Part shown: in pieces, positions 37,651-46,120 of the stretch
How the letters are laid out: every line of letters starts with the position of its first letter
How positions within the stretch are numbered: position 1 is the first letter of the stretch
DNA from: Aeromicrobium massiliense JC14
Lineage (GTDB): Bacteria > Actinomycetota > Actinomycetes > Propionibacteriales > Nocardioidaceae
DNA length: 64,000 bases
NCBI RefSeq assembly: GCF_000312105.1
Contig: NZ_HE978636.1
Span: forward strand, 6,213-70,212
Reading direction: 5' to 3'
Notes under the pieces: model-generated
Database searches by the model: none
The model's input: the letters and a program-made list of their open reading frames with translations, nothing else
What the model was told of the DNA's origin: nothing
Translations under genes and position numbers: made by a program

Positions 37651-38706
37651 ATGAAGATCGTCGTCACCGGAGCCACCGGCAACGTCGGCGGCGCGGTCGT
37701 CCGGGCGCTCGCCGCCGACGACCGTGTCACCGAGATCCTGGGCCTGGCCCGACGCCTGCCGGACGCCGGCGCGCCGAAGACCACCTACGCGGTCGCCGAC
37801 GTCGGCGAGGACGACCTCGCGCCGTTCTTCGCCGGGGCCGACGTCGTCATCCACACCGCGTGGCTGTTCCAGCCGACGCACTCGCCGACCGTAACGTGGC
37901 AGGCGAACGCCGTCGGCAGTGTCCGCGTCTTCGAGGCCGCCGCGCAGGCCGGCGTCGGCGCGCTCGTCCACACGTCCTCGGTCGGGGCCTACTCCCCCGC
38001 GCCGGGCCGGACGGTGGACGAGTCGTGGCCCACGCACAGCCAGCCGCACGCCGCCTACGGACGCGAGAAGGCGTACGCCGAGCGCGCGCTCGACGCCCTG
38101 GAGGCGGCGCATCCCGACCTGCGCGTCGTGCGCATGCGGCCGTGCTTCATCCTGCAGCGCAGCTCGGCCTCGGCCCAGAAGCGGCTCATGGCCGGACCCT
38201 TCGTGCCCACCGCGCTCGTGCGGCCCGGGCGCCTGCCCGTCGTGCCGTGGCCGAAGGGCATGACCCTGCAGACCATGCACACCGACGACGTCGCCGAGGC
38301 GTTCCGGCTCGTGTCGCTCGACGAGCGGGCGCGGGGCGCGTACAACGTCGCCGCCGGCCCGGTCATCGACGCCGAGACGTTCGGCCGGGTGATGGGCGCG
38401 AAGGTCGTGCCGGTGCCGGACGTCCTGACCCGCTCGGCGCTGTCGGCCCTGTGGCACCTGCACGTCGTCCCGGCCGAGCCGGCCCTGTTCGACCTGCTGC
38501 GCAGCCTGCCGCTGCTGGACGCGTCGCGGCTGCGGTCGCTCGGCTGGGCCCCGCGGGTCCCGGCCGACGAGGCGCTGCGCGAGGTGCTGCACGGCATGGC
38601 CGACCACGCCGGCGGCGCGTCCCCCTCGCAGGCCGCGGACGCGGCGACCACCCGGGCCGACGAGGTGCGCACCGGCGTCGGCGAGACGTCCACCCCGGAG
38701 GGCTAG
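37651..38706 (+). CDS. NAD-dependent epimerase/dehydratase (extended SDR)
   Basis: A 351-residue extended short-chain dehydrogenase. The nucleotide site is VTGATGNVGG, and the catalytic pair is in AAYGREKAYAE (YxxxK). HTSSVGAYSP and MHTDDVAEAF are typical of NAD-dependent sugar epimerase-like enzymes. The last 35 residues are an Ala/Thr-rich tail with no visible function. Substrate cannot be assigned. The ATG at 37651 matches the Rossmann start (MKIVVTGATG). It stands alone between the LCP gene and the hypothetical membrane protein. Confidence 0.85.
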   Translation: MKIVVTGATGNVGGAVVRALAADDRVTEILGLARRLPDAGAPKTTYAVADVGEDDLAPFFAGADVVIHTAWLFQPTHSPTVTWQANAVGSVRVFEAAAQAGVGALVHTSSVGAYSPAPGRTVDESWPTHSQPHAAYGREKAYAERALDALEAAHPDLRVVRMRPCFILQRSSASAQKRLMAGPFVPTALVRPGRLPVVPWPKGMTLQTMHTDDVAEAFRLVSLDERARGAYNVAAGPVIDAETFGRVMGAKVVPVPDVLTRSALSALWHLHVVPAEPALFDLLRSLPLLDASRLRSLGWAPRVPADEALREVLHGMADHAGGASPSQAADAATTRADEVRTGVGETSTPEG

Positions 38707-38742
38707 CCGGCCGGGACGGTCCGGAGCGACCCGCTGCGCGCC

Positions 38743-38748
38743 TAGCCT
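38743..38748 (+). promoter_or_regulatory. -10 element of the gene at 38755
   Basis: TAGCCT, six bases before the ATG at 38755; predicts a leaderless mRNA. Confidence 0.5.
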
Positions 38749-38754
38749 CGGAAG

Positions 38755-39582
38755 ATGACCGAGAAGGACGACACCGCGGGCCGCGTCCCGGCGTGGAAGC
38801 GGCCGTACCTGCTGGCCACGCTCGTCTTCGGCACGGCCTGCCTGGTCGCGGGCGCCGTCGCCGTCTTCACGACCGACAACGAGCTGGGGTCGGCGTCGCT
38901 CGTCGCGGCCGGCGTGGTCGTCGCCGGGTTCGGCGTCTTCGGCGACCGCGTCCGGTCGGTCGAGGCCGGCGGGGTCAAGCTCGGCCTGGAGCAGCGCGCC
39001 GAGCAGGACTTCGTCGCGGCGGCGCAGGCCCGGGCCACCGGCGACGTCGAGCGGGCGTCCCGCCTGGAGCGACGCGCCGCCATGCTGCGGGCGACCGCGG
39101 CGGCGGTGGGCACCCGCTACGAGCACCTGCGATCGTCCCAGCCGTCCGGCTGGGACCGGACCAAGCAGCTCGAGGCGGTCATGCAGAGCGCCCGCGAGAT
39201 GGAGACCTCCGACCTGTCGCCGTCGGACGTGGAGGACGTCTTCGACACCGACGGCGAGGGCAACCGGGTCGTCGCCCTCGCCCTGATCGAGCGCGACCCC
39301 CGGCTGGCCACGCTCGAGGTGCTCAAGCAGGCCATGGTCCACAGCCGCTCGTCGTTCGAGCAGTACCACGGCCTGTCGGCGGCGGAGGCCGCCCTGCCGT
39401 TCCTCGCCGCCGACGACCGGCTGCGGCTGCGGCGCGCCGTCGAGGCGCTGCTCATCGGCCCCCTGGGCGACCGGACGTCCGACCGGCGGACCGTGGCGCG
39501 CCGGATCCTCGAGGCCACCCGGGCCGACGAGGAACGCTTGGGCGTCGGCCGCGAGCCCGGCTCGCCGGACCCGCGCGGCTAG
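38755..39582 (+). CDS. Hypothetical membrane-anchored protein
   Basis: A 275-residue protein I do not recognise. Two close N-terminal helices (about 19-40 and 46-64) form a hairpin anchor. The rest is a cytoplasmic, charged, helix-rich domain with an ARATGDVERASRLERRAAML coiled-coil-like stretch and VLKQAMVHSRSSFEQYHGLS followed by AAEAALPFL. No catalytic motif is seen. Its TAG stop shares the bases CTAG with the stop of the convergent EamA gene. Confidence 0.72.
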   Translation: MTEKDDTAGRVPAWKRPYLLATLVFGTACLVAGAVAVFTTDNELGSASLVAAGVVVAGFGVFGDRVRSVEAGGVKLGLEQRAEQDFVAAAQARATGDVERASRLERRAAMLRATAAAVGTRYEHLRSSQPSGWDRTKQLEAVMQSAREMETSDLSPSDVEDVFDTDGEGNRVVALALIERDPRLATLEVLKQAMVHSRSSFEQYHGLSAAEAALPFLAADDRLRLRRAVEALLIGPLGDRTSDRRTVARRILEATRADEERLGVGREPGSPDPRG

Positions 39583-40523
39583 GCGGGCGCGGCGACCGCC
39601 GTCCGGCGCCGCGCCGTCGCGGTGGCCGCGGCGACGAGCGTGAGGGCGAGCCCGGCGACCGTCACGGCCGTCAGCGGCTCGCCGAACATGAGCGCGCCCC
39701 AGACGCTGGTCACCGGCGCGACGAGGAACATCAGACTGTTGACCGGCACCACGCCGATGCGCTCGACCAGCAGCCAGTACAGGCCGTAGCCGCCCAGCGT
39801 CGCCAGCACGACCAGCCAGGCGGTGGCCAGCCAGAAGTCGCGCGAGGCCGGCGGCACCGCGGTGCCGGTGAGCACCGCGGCGCTCGTGAGCAGCACCGCG
39901 GACGTGGCGGCGTGGACGGCCAGGGCGGTCAGCGGCGGCGTCGCCAGCCCCGCCCGGCGCTCCACGATCGTGGACGCGAGCAGGCTGAGCATGCCGCCCA
40001 GCGGCACCGCGTAGGCCCAGGCCGGGACGTCCCCGGCACCGGACGTGGCGTCGGCCCACGAGACCAGCAGCACGCCGGCGAGACCGAGCCCGAGGCCGGC
40101 CCACTGGCGTCCAGTGACCGCCGCACCCAGGAGCGGGCCGACCAGCACGGCGGCCACGAGCGGCTGCACGCCGTCCACGAGCGCGGTCGTGCCCGAGCTG
40201 ACGCCCAGGTCGATCGCGCCGTAGACGGTGAGCAGGTAGCAGGTCTGCGAGAGCACGCCGACGACGACGTGGACACGGACGGCCCGCCACGACAGTCGGG
40301 CACCCGGCCGGGTGCGGCGCCCACGCTCCAGCCGCCAGGCCAGGGGCAGGAGCAGCAGCGCGGCCGGGAGCGCCCGCCACATCAGCAGGGTCGTCGGCGC
40401 CGCCTCCCCCGTGCCGAGCTTGGCGCCGACGAAGCCGGACGACCAGCACACGACGAACAGGGCCGCCAGACCCGCCGAGACGAGGCCACGAGGAGCCCGC
40501 GGTATACCGATCGGTGTAGTCAT
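39579..40523 (-). CDS. EamA/DMT-family transporter
   Basis: A 314-residue exporter with ten hydrophobic helices in two EamA repeats (VVCWSSGFVGAKLGTGEAAP begins the first; PGSGTSA-type loops are not seen). The DMT superfamily moves metabolites and some drugs; the substrate is unknown. A divergent TetR gene and two matching palindromes at the promoter indicate TetR control. One palindrome lies in codons 3-8 (TPIGIP). TATATT six bases before the ATG predicts a leaderless mRNA. Confidence 0.9.
   Translation of the reverse strand: MTTPIGIPRAPRGLVSAGLAALFVVCWSSGFVGAKLGTGEAAPTTLLMWRALPAALLLLPLAWRLERGRRTRPGARLSWRAVRVHVVVGVLSQTCYLLTVYGAIDLGVSSGTTALVDGVQPLVAAVLVGPLLGAAVTGRQWAGLGLGLAGVLLVSWADATSGAGDVPAWAYAVPLGGMLSLLASTIVERRAGLATPPLTALAVHAATSAVLLTSAAVLTGTAVPPASRDFWLATAWLVVLATLGGYGLYWLLVERIGVVPVNSLMFLVAPVTSVWGALMFGEPLTAVTVAGLALTLVAAATATARRRTAVAAPA
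40503..40518. promoter_or_regulatory. TetR operator A, inside the eamA coding start
   Basis: TATACCGATCGGTGTA, with palindromic core ACCGATCGGT at 40506-40515. It lies within codons 3-8 of the EamA gene and matches operator B. Core centres are 29 bases apart. Confidence 0.65.
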
Positions 40524-40529
40524 CCCTCG

Positions 40530-40535
40530 AATATA
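40530..40535 (-). promoter_or_regulatory. -10 element of the EamA gene
   Basis: TATATT on the minus strand, six bases before the ATG at 40523. It overlaps operator B, so TetR binding would block it. Confidence 0.5.
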
Positions 40536-40547
40536 CCGATCGGTCTA
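40532..40547. promoter_or_regulatory. TetR operator B, between eamA and tetR promoters
   Basis: TATACCGATCGGTCTA, core ACCGATCGGT at 40535-40544. It overlaps the EamA -10 element and lies just upstream of the TetR gene's -10 at 40557, over its -35 region. It predicts repression of both genes. Confidence 0.7.
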
Positions 40548-40556
40548 CTGCCCCGC

Positions 40557-40562
40557 TATTCT
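40557..40562 (+). promoter_or_regulatory. -10 element of the TetR gene
   Basis: TATTCT, six bases before the ATG at 40569; predicts a leaderless mRNA. Confidence 0.55.
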
Positions 40563-40568
40563 CGGAGC

Positions 40569-41138
40569 ATGACGATCGACTGGACGCCTAAGGCGCACGC
40601 CGTGCTCGACGCCGCGTCCGCGCTGTTCTACGAGCACGGCATCCACGCCGTCGGGGTGGACGCGATCGCCGAGCGGGCCGGGGTCACGAAGAAGACGCTG
40701 TACGACCGCTTCGGCTCGAAGGACCGCCTGGTCGCCGAGTACCTGGCTGCGCGCGACACGCGCTGGCGCGCGCAGCTGGACGCCCGGCTGGCCGACGTCG
40801 GCGCCGACCCGCTCGAGCGGCTGCGTGCCGTCTTCGACGCGGCCGCCACGTGGGCCCGGGCCGAGGGCAGCCGCGGCTGCGCCATGATCAACGCCCACGC
40901 CGAGATCGCCGAGGACCACGTCGCGCACGAGACCACCGCCCGGCAGAAGGCCTGGACCCGCGACCTGTTCGTCACCATCGCCGCCGACGCCGGCGCGTCC
41001 GACCCGGCGGCCCTGGGCGAGCAGCTGATGCTGCTGCACGAGGGTGCGGTCGTCACCGCCGGCCTGCACGCGATGGACGCCCCGTTCGCCCGCGCCCTGG
41101 CCGCCGCCGAGACGCTGCTCGCCGCCGCGTCGCGGTAG
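40569..41138 (+). CDS. TetR-family repressor of the EamA transporter
   Basis: A 189-residue TetR-type regulator. The HTH is at about residues 30-50 (GVDAIAERAGVTKKTLYDRF), followed by GSKDRLVAEYLAARD and a helical ligand domain with GSRGCAMINAHAEIAED, a segment shared with many TetR proteins of this subgroup. It is divergent from the EamA gene with two palindromes around the shared promoter, so it likely represses the transporter and itself. The inducer is unknown. Confidence 0.92.
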   Translation: MTIDWTPKAHAVLDAASALFYEHGIHAVGVDAIAERAGVTKKTLYDRFGSKDRLVAEYLAARDTRWRAQLDARLADVGADPLERLRAVFDAAATWARAEGSRGCAMINAHAEIAEDHVAHETTARQKAWTRDLFVTIAADAGASDPAALGEQLMLLHEGAVVTAGLHAMDAPFARALAAAETLLAAASR

Positions 41139-41141
41139 CCT
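41136..41141 (+). promoter_or_regulatory. -10 element of the gene at 41149
   Basis: TAGCCT, seven bases before the GTG at 41149. Its first three bases are also the stop codon of the TetR gene. Confidence 0.45.
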
Positions 41142-41148
41142 GCCGACC

Positions 41149-41451
41149 GTGATCGAGCCGAGCGCCCCCGCCCGCGACGTCTTCGTCCTCTCGCTGGAGC
41201 GGCACGCGCACCAGGGATGGCGCCGGCTGCGGCTGCTCGCCTGGTCGGCGCTCGCGCTCGTCTCGCTCGGCGCGGTCGACACACCGTCGGTGGGCGAGTT
41301 CGTCCTGCGCCGCCGCGCCGACGGCGTCGAGGTGCTGCGCATGGACGCCGAGTCCCAGGAGGAGACGAGCATCCTGCAGCACGAGCTGGAGTCCCAGCTC
41401 GACACCCTCACGGCCGGCGCCCTCGCCGAGCGCTGGAGCTTCGCGCTCTAG
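41149..41451 (+). CDS. Small conserved hypothetical protein
   Basis: A 100-residue protein from a GTG with TAGCCT seven bases upstream. It contains ARDVFVLSLERHAHQGWRRL, a hydrophobic stretch (LLAWSALALVSLGAV), a beta-like part (EFVLRRRADGVEVLRMDAES) and a C-terminal helix. The hydrophobic stretch is short for a membrane helix. No family is recognised. The next gene, a PIN-like protein, has its own -10 element, so the two are not an obvious toxin-antitoxin pair. Confidence 0.65.
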   Translation: MIEPSAPARDVFVLSLERHAHQGWRRLRLLAWSALALVSLGAVDTPSVGEFVLRRRADGVEVLRMDAESQEETSILQHELESQLDTLTAGALAERWSFAL

Positions 41452-41465
41452 ACCGCGGGCGCTCG

Positions 41466-41471
41466 TAGCCT
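41466..41471 (+). promoter_or_regulatory. -10 element of the PIN-like gene
   Basis: TAGCCT, six bases before the ATG at 41478; predicts a leaderless mRNA. Confidence 0.5.
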
Positions 41472-41477
41472 GGGCCG

Positions 41478-41882
41478 ATGACGCGCTTCGCCATCGACGC
41501 CGCCACGCTGCTGCACGTCGTCGAGTCCGGCCTCGTCCTGGGCGAACAGCACCAGCTGGTCGCCCCACGCTCGGTGCGCACCGGCGCCCTGCAGCTGCTG
41601 CTGGACGACGTCCGGGCCGGACGCCGCACCGAGCAGGACGCGCGGGCGCTGCACGACCCGGTGACCGAGCTGCGGTTCCGCGCCCTGGGCGACCGGGTCA
41701 CCCGTGGGGTCGGCTGGCGCCTCGCGCTCGAGCACCAAGGACTGAGCGTCGCCGCGGCCGAGCACGTGGCCGTCGCCCGCCAGCAGGCCGACGTCCTCGT
41801 CACGACCGACCCTGCGCTCGTGGCGGCCGCCGAGGGCGTCGTCCCCGTCGTCGGGCCGCAGGCCCTGCACGACGCCACCTGA
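41478..41882 (+). CDS. PIN-domain-like protein
   Basis: A 134-residue protein with the layout of a PIN nuclease domain: MTRFAIDAATLLHVV places an early Asp (D7) at the first metal position, LLLDDVRAGR is acidic, and ADVLVTTDPALVAAA supplies the C-terminal Asp. LGDRVTRGVGWRLA resembles PIN-like actinobacterial proteins. PIN domains cut RNA, often as toxins. The acidic set looks incomplete and there is no classic antitoxin, so its role is open. Confidence 0.6.
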   Translation: MTRFAIDAATLLHVVESGLVLGEQHQLVAPRSVRTGALQLLLDDVRAGRRTEQDARALHDPVTELRFRALGDRVTRGVGWRLALEHQGLSVAAAEHVAVARQQADVLVTTDPALVAAAEGVVPVVGPQALHDAT

Positions 41883-41887
41883 CCCGG

Positions 41888-41929
41888 ACGCACGAGGGCC
41901 CCGCGGCCGACACGGTCGCGGGGCCCTCG
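41888..41929. terminator. Convergent terminator hairpin (PIN-like / acyl-CoA dehydrogenase)
   Basis: Thirteen-base arms CGAGGGCCCCGCG (41893-41905) and CGCGGGGCCCTCG (41917-41929) pair perfectly around an 11-base loop. ACGCACGA (41888-41895) begins five bases after the stop codon and overlaps the stem base. Confidence 0.75.
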
Positions 41930-41939
41930 CGGGCGGGCG

Positions 41940-43103
41940 TCAGAGCTTGGACTGGACGCCGGCGAGCAGCTGGCGGGCCATGACGATGCGCTGCACCTGG
42001 TTGGTGCCCTCGTAGATCTGGGTGATCTTCGCGTCGCGCATCATGCGCTCGACCGGGTAGTCGCTGGTGAAGCCGTAGCCGCCGAGCAGCTGCACGGCGT
42101 CCGTGGTCACCTGCATGGCCACGTCGGAGGCGAACGCCTTGGCCGCGGCGCCGAAGAACGTCAGGTCCTTGTCGCCGCGCTCGGAGCGGCCGGCCGCGGC
42201 GTAGGTGATCTGCCGCGCGGCCTCCACCTTCATGCCCATGTCGGCGAGCATGAACTGGATGCCCTGGTTGTCGCTGATCGGCTTGCCGAACTGCTTGCGC
42301 TCCTGGACGTAGCCGAGCGCGTAGTCGAGCGCGCCCTGCGCGACGCCGACGGCCTGCGCGGCGATCGTCACGCGGGTGTGGTCGAGGGTCTGCATGGCGT
42401 AGGCGAAGCCCTTGCCCTCCTCACCGATGAGCCGGTCGGCCGGGATGCGCACGTCGTCCAGGTAGACCTCGCGCGTCGGCGAGCCCTTGATGCCGAGCTT
42501 CTTCTCCTTGCCGCCGAACGAGACACCCGGGTCGGACTTCTCGACGACGAACGCGCTGATGCCCTTGCTGCGCTTCTCCGGGTCGGTCATCGCCAGGACG
42601 GTGTAGTACTCGGACTCGCCGGCGTTGGTGATCCAGCGCTTCACGCCGTTGAGCACGTACGCGTCGCCGTCGCGCACCGCGCGGGTCTTCTGCGCCGCGG
42701 CGTCCGAGCCGGCGTCCGGCTCGCTGAGGCAGTACGAGAACCCGCCGTCGCCGCGGGCGAGCGCGCCGAGGTACTTGGCCTTGAGCTCCTCGCTGCCGCC
42801 GATCTGGACCGGGAGCGAGCCGAGCTTGTTCACGGCCGGGATGAGCGAGGCGGAGACGTCGACGCGGGCGACCTCCTCGATGACCAGCACGGTCGCGAGC
42901 GCGTCGGCACCGGCGCCGCCGTACTGCTCGGGCACGTGCGGGGCGTGGAAGTCGGCGGCCAGCAGCGCGTCGGCGGCCTCCTGCGGGAAGCGGGCCTGCT
43001 CGTCGACGTCGGCGGCGTGCGGGGCGATCTTGGCCTCCGCGAGCGCGCGGACGGCCTCGCGGATCGCCTGGTGCTCCTCGGAGAGGGCGAAGAAGTCGGA
43101 CAC
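41940..43103 (-). CDS. Acyl-CoA dehydrogenase (FadE25-like)
   Basis: A 387-residue flavin acyl-CoA dehydrogenase, which introduces the alpha-beta double bond in beta-oxidation. SYCLSEPDAGSDAAA and WITNAGESEYY are FAD/substrate loops; the catalytic Glu lies in ITQIYEGTNQVQR. GGYGFTSDYPVERMMRDAKI is typical. Its position before purE and purK matches M. tuberculosis fadE25 (Rv3274c). The GTG at 43103 has GGGAG five bases upstream. It is divergent from the hypothetical gene at 43211. Confidence 0.93.
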   Translation of the reverse strand: MSDFFALSEEHQAIREAVRALAEAKIAPHAADVDEQARFPQEAADALLAADFHAPHVPEQYGGAGADALATVLVIEEVARVDVSASLIPAVNKLGSLPVQIGGSEELKAKYLGALARGDGGFSYCLSEPDAGSDAAAQKTRAVRDGDAYVLNGVKRWITNAGESEYYTVLAMTDPEKRSKGISAFVVEKSDPGVSFGGKEKKLGIKGSPTREVYLDDVRIPADRLIGEEGKGFAYAMQTLDHTRVTIAAQAVGVAQGALDYALGYVQERKQFGKPISDNQGIQFMLADMGMKVEAARQITYAAAGRSERGDKDLTFFGAAAKAFASDVAMQVTTDAVQLLGGYGFTSDYPVERMMRDAKITQIYEGTNQVQRIVMARQLLAGVQSKL

Positions 43104-43210
43104 GGGTTCTCCCAAAAGGTAGGACGACCTAGTAATCGTATCCGCGCCGCCCACGGCGCCCGCAGCGCCTCCGGGGTGCGCGGCCGCCCCCAGCCCCGGA
43201 GGGTGGACGC

Positions 43211-43816
43211 ATGACGCGCTCCTTCACCGGCCACATCGCCGGCCTGGGCACCACCAGCGGCACCCGGCTCGTGCTCGGCCACTGGCTGACGAGCCCGTTC
43301 GGGTCGTTCGCCGACGTGATGGTCGAGGAGCCCGACGGCGTCCGCACGCTCGTCGCGCCGAGCACCGAGCTGGGCGACTTCGTGGCGTCCACCTACACGT
43401 TCGACCGGATCGTCGTGGAGCCGGTCGACGTCGTGCCGGGACCGACGTGGCGGGTCTCGACCCCGTCGCTCGAGCTGTCCTTCGAGGTCGGACGCCGACA
43501 CCCGGTCGCCTACCCGCTGCGGCTCGTCCCGGCCGCGCTCGGACGTTCGCAGGGCTGGGCCCGGGCCGTCGACCCCGTCGCCCGCCGGCTCATGCGCGGC
43601 GTGCGCACCCACGGCAGCGCCGGCAACGGCGACCGGGTCGAGTGGTACGCCGCCCGGGACGTCCACCGCCTGCGGTCGGCGTCGGCCCGCTGGGCCGGCA
43701 CCGACCTGGGCACCATGGCCCCCGTCGACCCGCCGGTGCGGTTCGGCTTCGGCTCGGCGCCGCGGACACCCACGCTGACGCACCTGACGTCGTACGTCGC
43801 CGACCGGGCTCAATAG
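43211..43816 (+). CDS. Conserved hypothetical protein
   Basis: A 201-residue soluble protein, Arg-rich, starting [20 protein letters not shown]. It is mostly beta-strand in the first half ([39 protein letters not shown]) with a [20 protein letters not shown] stretch later. I do not recognise the family. The ATG has GGAGGG seven bases upstream. It is divergent from the acyl-CoA dehydrogenase and precedes mqo by 178 bases; no clear element was found in that gap. Confidence 0.7.
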   Translation: MTRSFTGHIAGLGTTSGTRLVLGHWLTSPFGSFADVMVEEPDGVRTLVAPSTELGDFVASTYTFDRIVVEPVDVVPGPTWRVSTPSLELSFEVGRRHPVAYPLRLVPAALGRSQGWARAVDPVARRLMRGVRTHGSAGNGDRVEWYAARDVHRLRSASARWAGTDLGTMAPVDPPVRFGFGSAPRTPTLTHLTSYVADRAQ

Positions 43817-43994
43817 CACCTCAACGACAGGGTGCGCCACCGCTACGCGACCCAGAACACTCCAACGCGACGAAGATCACACCACCTGGCGGCGAGTCTT
43901 CCGGCGAAGCGAGCGACACTGGAGGGGAGGGTCCTGCCGTGCCGTAGCCCCGGATCCTGACACCTGTCGTCGAATGCGGAAGTTGGTTTCCTGC

Positions 43995-45506
43995 GTGTCC
44001 GAGAGCGCGAACGTACCGGCCGTCTCCACCCCCTCGTCCGTCTCGCCGGGCACCACCGACGTCCTGCTGGTCGGCGCGGGCATCATGAGCGCCACCCTCG
44101 GCACCCTGCTGAAGATGCTGCAGCCGGACTGGACGATGAGCGTCGTCGAGCGCCTGTCGCAGCCCGCGCAGGAGAGCAGCGACCCGTGGAACAACGCCGG
44201 CACCGGCCACTCGGCCCTGTGCGAGCTGAACTACACGCCGCAGAAGGCCGACGGCAGCGTCGACGTCAGCAAGGCGATCACGGTCAACGAGCAGTTCCAG
44301 CTGTCGCGCCAGTTCTGGTCGTTCGGCGTCGAGAACGGCCACCTGGCCGCTCCGTCGAGCTTCATCAACTCCGTCCCGCACGTCAGCTTCGTCACCGGCG
44401 AGGCCGACGCCCAGTACCTGCGCAAGCGCTACGACGCGCTCGCCGGCAACCCGCTCTTCGCGGGCATGGAGTACGTCGACGACTCCGCCGAGTTCGCCAA
44501 GCGCCTGCCGCTCATGGCCCAGGGCCGCGACGCCGCGCAGAAGGTCGCGCTCAACTGGAGCGACAACGGCACCGACGTCGACTTCGGCTCGCTGACCCGC
44601 CAGCTCGTCGCCAACCTGTCGCAGCGCGGCGCGGACGTCCGCTACGGCACCGAGGTCGTCAAGCTCAGCCGTGACGGCGAGGGCTGGGCGGTCACGCTCC
44701 GCGACCTGGCCACCAAGACCAAGACCCGCGTCCGCGCGCGCTTCGTGTTCGTCGGCGCCGGCGGTGGCGCCCTGCACCTGCTGCAGAAGTCGGGCATCAG
44801 CGAGATCAAGGGCTTCGGCGGCTTCCCGGTCAGCGGCCAGTTCCTGCGCTGCCTGGACTCCTCGATCGCCGAGCAGCACGACGCCAAGGTCTACGGCAAG
44901 GCCGCGGTCGGCGCCCCGCCGATGTCGGTGCCGCACCTGGACACCCGCGTCATCGACGGCCAGCGCTCGCTGCTGTTCGGCCCGTACGCCGGCTGGTCGC
45001 CCAAGTTCCTCAAGGCCGGCTCGGTCACCGACCTGCCGCGCTCGATCCGCCCGAACAACCTGTTCTCGATGCTCGGCGTCGGCCTGAACTCGTTCTCGCT
45101 GACCAAGTACCTCATCGGCGAGCTGCTCAAGGGCCAGGAGAAGAAGGTCGACGCGCTGCGCGACTTCGCCCCGCTCGCCGAGTCCGGCCAGTGGGAGCTC
45201 ATCACCGCCGGCCAGCGCGTCCAGGTGATCAAGCGCAACGGCGCCAGCGGCACGCTGGAGTTCGGCACCTCGGTGGTCAACGCCGCCGACGGCTCGATCG
45301 CTGGCCTGCTGGGCGCCTCCCCCGGCGCGTCCACCGCGGTCGCCGCGATGCTGGACGTCCTGGAGAAGTGCTTCCCCGACCGCATCGACGGCTGGCGCCC
45401 GCAGCTCAAGGAGGTCGTGCCGTCCTACGGCGTGCACCTGCGCGAGAACCCGTCGCTGCTGGCCGACCTGCGCGCCTACACCGACAAGACGCTGCAGCTC
45501 GCCTGA
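43995..45506 (+). CDS. mqo: Malate:quinone oxidoreductase
   Basis: A 503-residue FAD enzyme of the Mqo family, which oxidises malate to oxaloacetate and passes electrons to the quinone pool; it is membrane associated without helices. The FAD site is [35 protein letters not shown] and [15 protein letters not shown] are highly conserved. [18 protein letters not shown] is the second nucleotide-binding part. I placed the start at the GTG for VSESANV, which fits the family; an ATG at 43974 would add seven residues. Neither has a strong ribosome site. Confidence 0.94.
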   Translation: MSESANVPAVSTPSSVSPGTTDVLLVGAGIMSATLGTLLKMLQPDWTMSVVERLSQPAQESSDPWNNAGTGHSALCELNYTPQKADGSVDVSKAITVNEQFQLSRQFWSFGVENGHLAAPSSFINSVPHVSFVTGEADAQYLRKRYDALAGNPLFAGMEYVDDSAEFAKRLPLMAQGRDAAQKVALNWSDNGTDVDFGSLTRQLVANLSQRGADVRYGTEVVKLSRDGEGWAVTLRDLATKTKTRVRARFVFVGAGGGALHLLQKSGISEIKGFGGFPVSGQFLRCLDSSIAEQHDAKVYGKAAVGAPPMSVPHLDTRVIDGQRSLLFGPYAGWSPKFLKAGSVTDLPRSIRPNNLFSMLGVGLNSFSLTKYLIGELLKGQEKKVDALRDFAPLAESGQWELITAGQRVQVIKRNGASGTLEFGTSVVNAADGSIAGLLGASPGASTAVAAMLDVLEKCFPDRIDGWRPQLKEVVPSYGVHLRENPSLLADLRAYTDKTLQLA

Positions 45507-45513
45507 GCCGCTG

Positions 45514-45549
45514 ACGAAGGGCCCCTCCCGCGCGGGAGGGGTCCTTCGT
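45514..45549. terminator. Terminator hairpin after mqo
   Basis: ACGAAGGGCCCCTCCCG (45514-45530) pairs with CGGGAGGGGTCCTTCGT (45533-45549), with one G-U pair. It begins eight bases after the stop. The outer stem resembles that of the terminator after accA. Confidence 0.75.
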
Positions 45550-45565
45550 CGTCCCCCGGGACGGC

Positions 45566-45571
45566 TAGCGT
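45566..45571 (+). promoter_or_regulatory. -10 element of the VOC gene
   Basis: TAGCGT, six bases before the ATG at 45578; predicts a leaderless mRNA. Confidence 0.5.
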
Positions 45572-45577
45572 CGGGGC

Positions 45578-46003
45578 ATGGACACCCGTCTGCACTTCGT
45601 CACGCTCGCCACGCCCGACCTCGAGGCGTCGCGCCGCTTCTACGCCGAGGGGTTCGGCTGGGAGCCGCTGCTGGTCGTCCCCGGCGAGATCGTCTTCGTC
45701 CAGGTCGCCCCCGGGCAGGTGCTCGGCCTGTTCGACGCGGCGTCGTTCGCCCGCGACGTGGGCGAGCCGGTCGGCGGGCCGTCGGGCCTGTCGCTCGCGC
45801 ACAACGTCGGCTCGCGCGACGAGGTCGCCGCCCTCGTGGAGCGGCTCGGTGCGTCCGGCGGCGAGGTCGTGAAGCCGCCGCAGGACGGCGCGTTCGGCGG
45901 CATCTTCCACGCCTACGTCCGCGACCCCGCCGGCGCGCTGTGGGAGGTCGCGCACAACCCGGGCTGGACGGTCGCCGACGACGGGTCCGTCAGCTTCGCC
46001 TAG
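45578..46003 (+). CDS. VOC (glyoxalase/dioxygenase) family protein
   Basis: A 141-residue vicinal-oxygen-chelate protein with two beta-alpha-beta-beta-beta modules: LHFVTLATPDLEASRRFYAE and GLSLAHNVGSRDEVAALVER. The end, YVRDPAGALWEVAHNPGW, carries the usual Glu metal ligand; the first ligand is likely His6 (RLHFVTLA). VOC members act as lyases, dioxygenases or resistance proteins; the specific role is not predictable. It has its own TAGCGT promoter element and is followed by the second 105-bp palindromic element. Confidence 0.85.
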   Translation: MDTRLHFVTLATPDLEASRRFYAEGFGWEPLLVVPGEIVFVQVAPGQVLGLFDAASFARDVGEPVGGPSGLSLAHNVGSRDEVAALVERLGASGGEVVKPPQDGAFGGIFHAYVRDPAGALWEVAHNPGWTVADDGSVSFA

Positions 46004-46007
46004 TCAG

Positions 46008-46112
46008 CTCACCCGAGCCCGGCGCTGCCGCGATGTGTGGAGGTATCGACCGCGATCGCGCGGATCAGGGTCGATAGCTCCACACTTCGCGGCAGAGCGG
46101 CCGCGGGGTGAG
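46008..46112. repeat. 105-bp palindromic element, copy 2
   Basis: Bounded by CTCACCC (46008-46014) and GGGTGAG (46106-46112). Arms of 27 bases at 46025-46051 and 46069-46095 pair with two mismatches around a 17-base loop. It aligns without gaps to 6214-6318, including GGCGCTGCCG and GATGTGTG on the left and TCGCGGC with GAGC on the right. The inner stem differs in sequence but still pairs. It fills the convergent junction between the VOC gene and purE. Confidence 0.75.
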
Positions 46113-46120
46113 GGACGCCG

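Noticed and set aside
41149..41882. Toxin-antitoxin pair (small protein plus PIN-like protein)
   Set aside because: The genes do not overlap, each has its own -10 element, and the first protein lacks an antitoxin DNA-binding domain.
43817..43994. Riboswitch or structured leader before mqo
   Set aside because: The gap is purine-rich in places and could fold, but no known consensus was recognised and no clear stem stood out.
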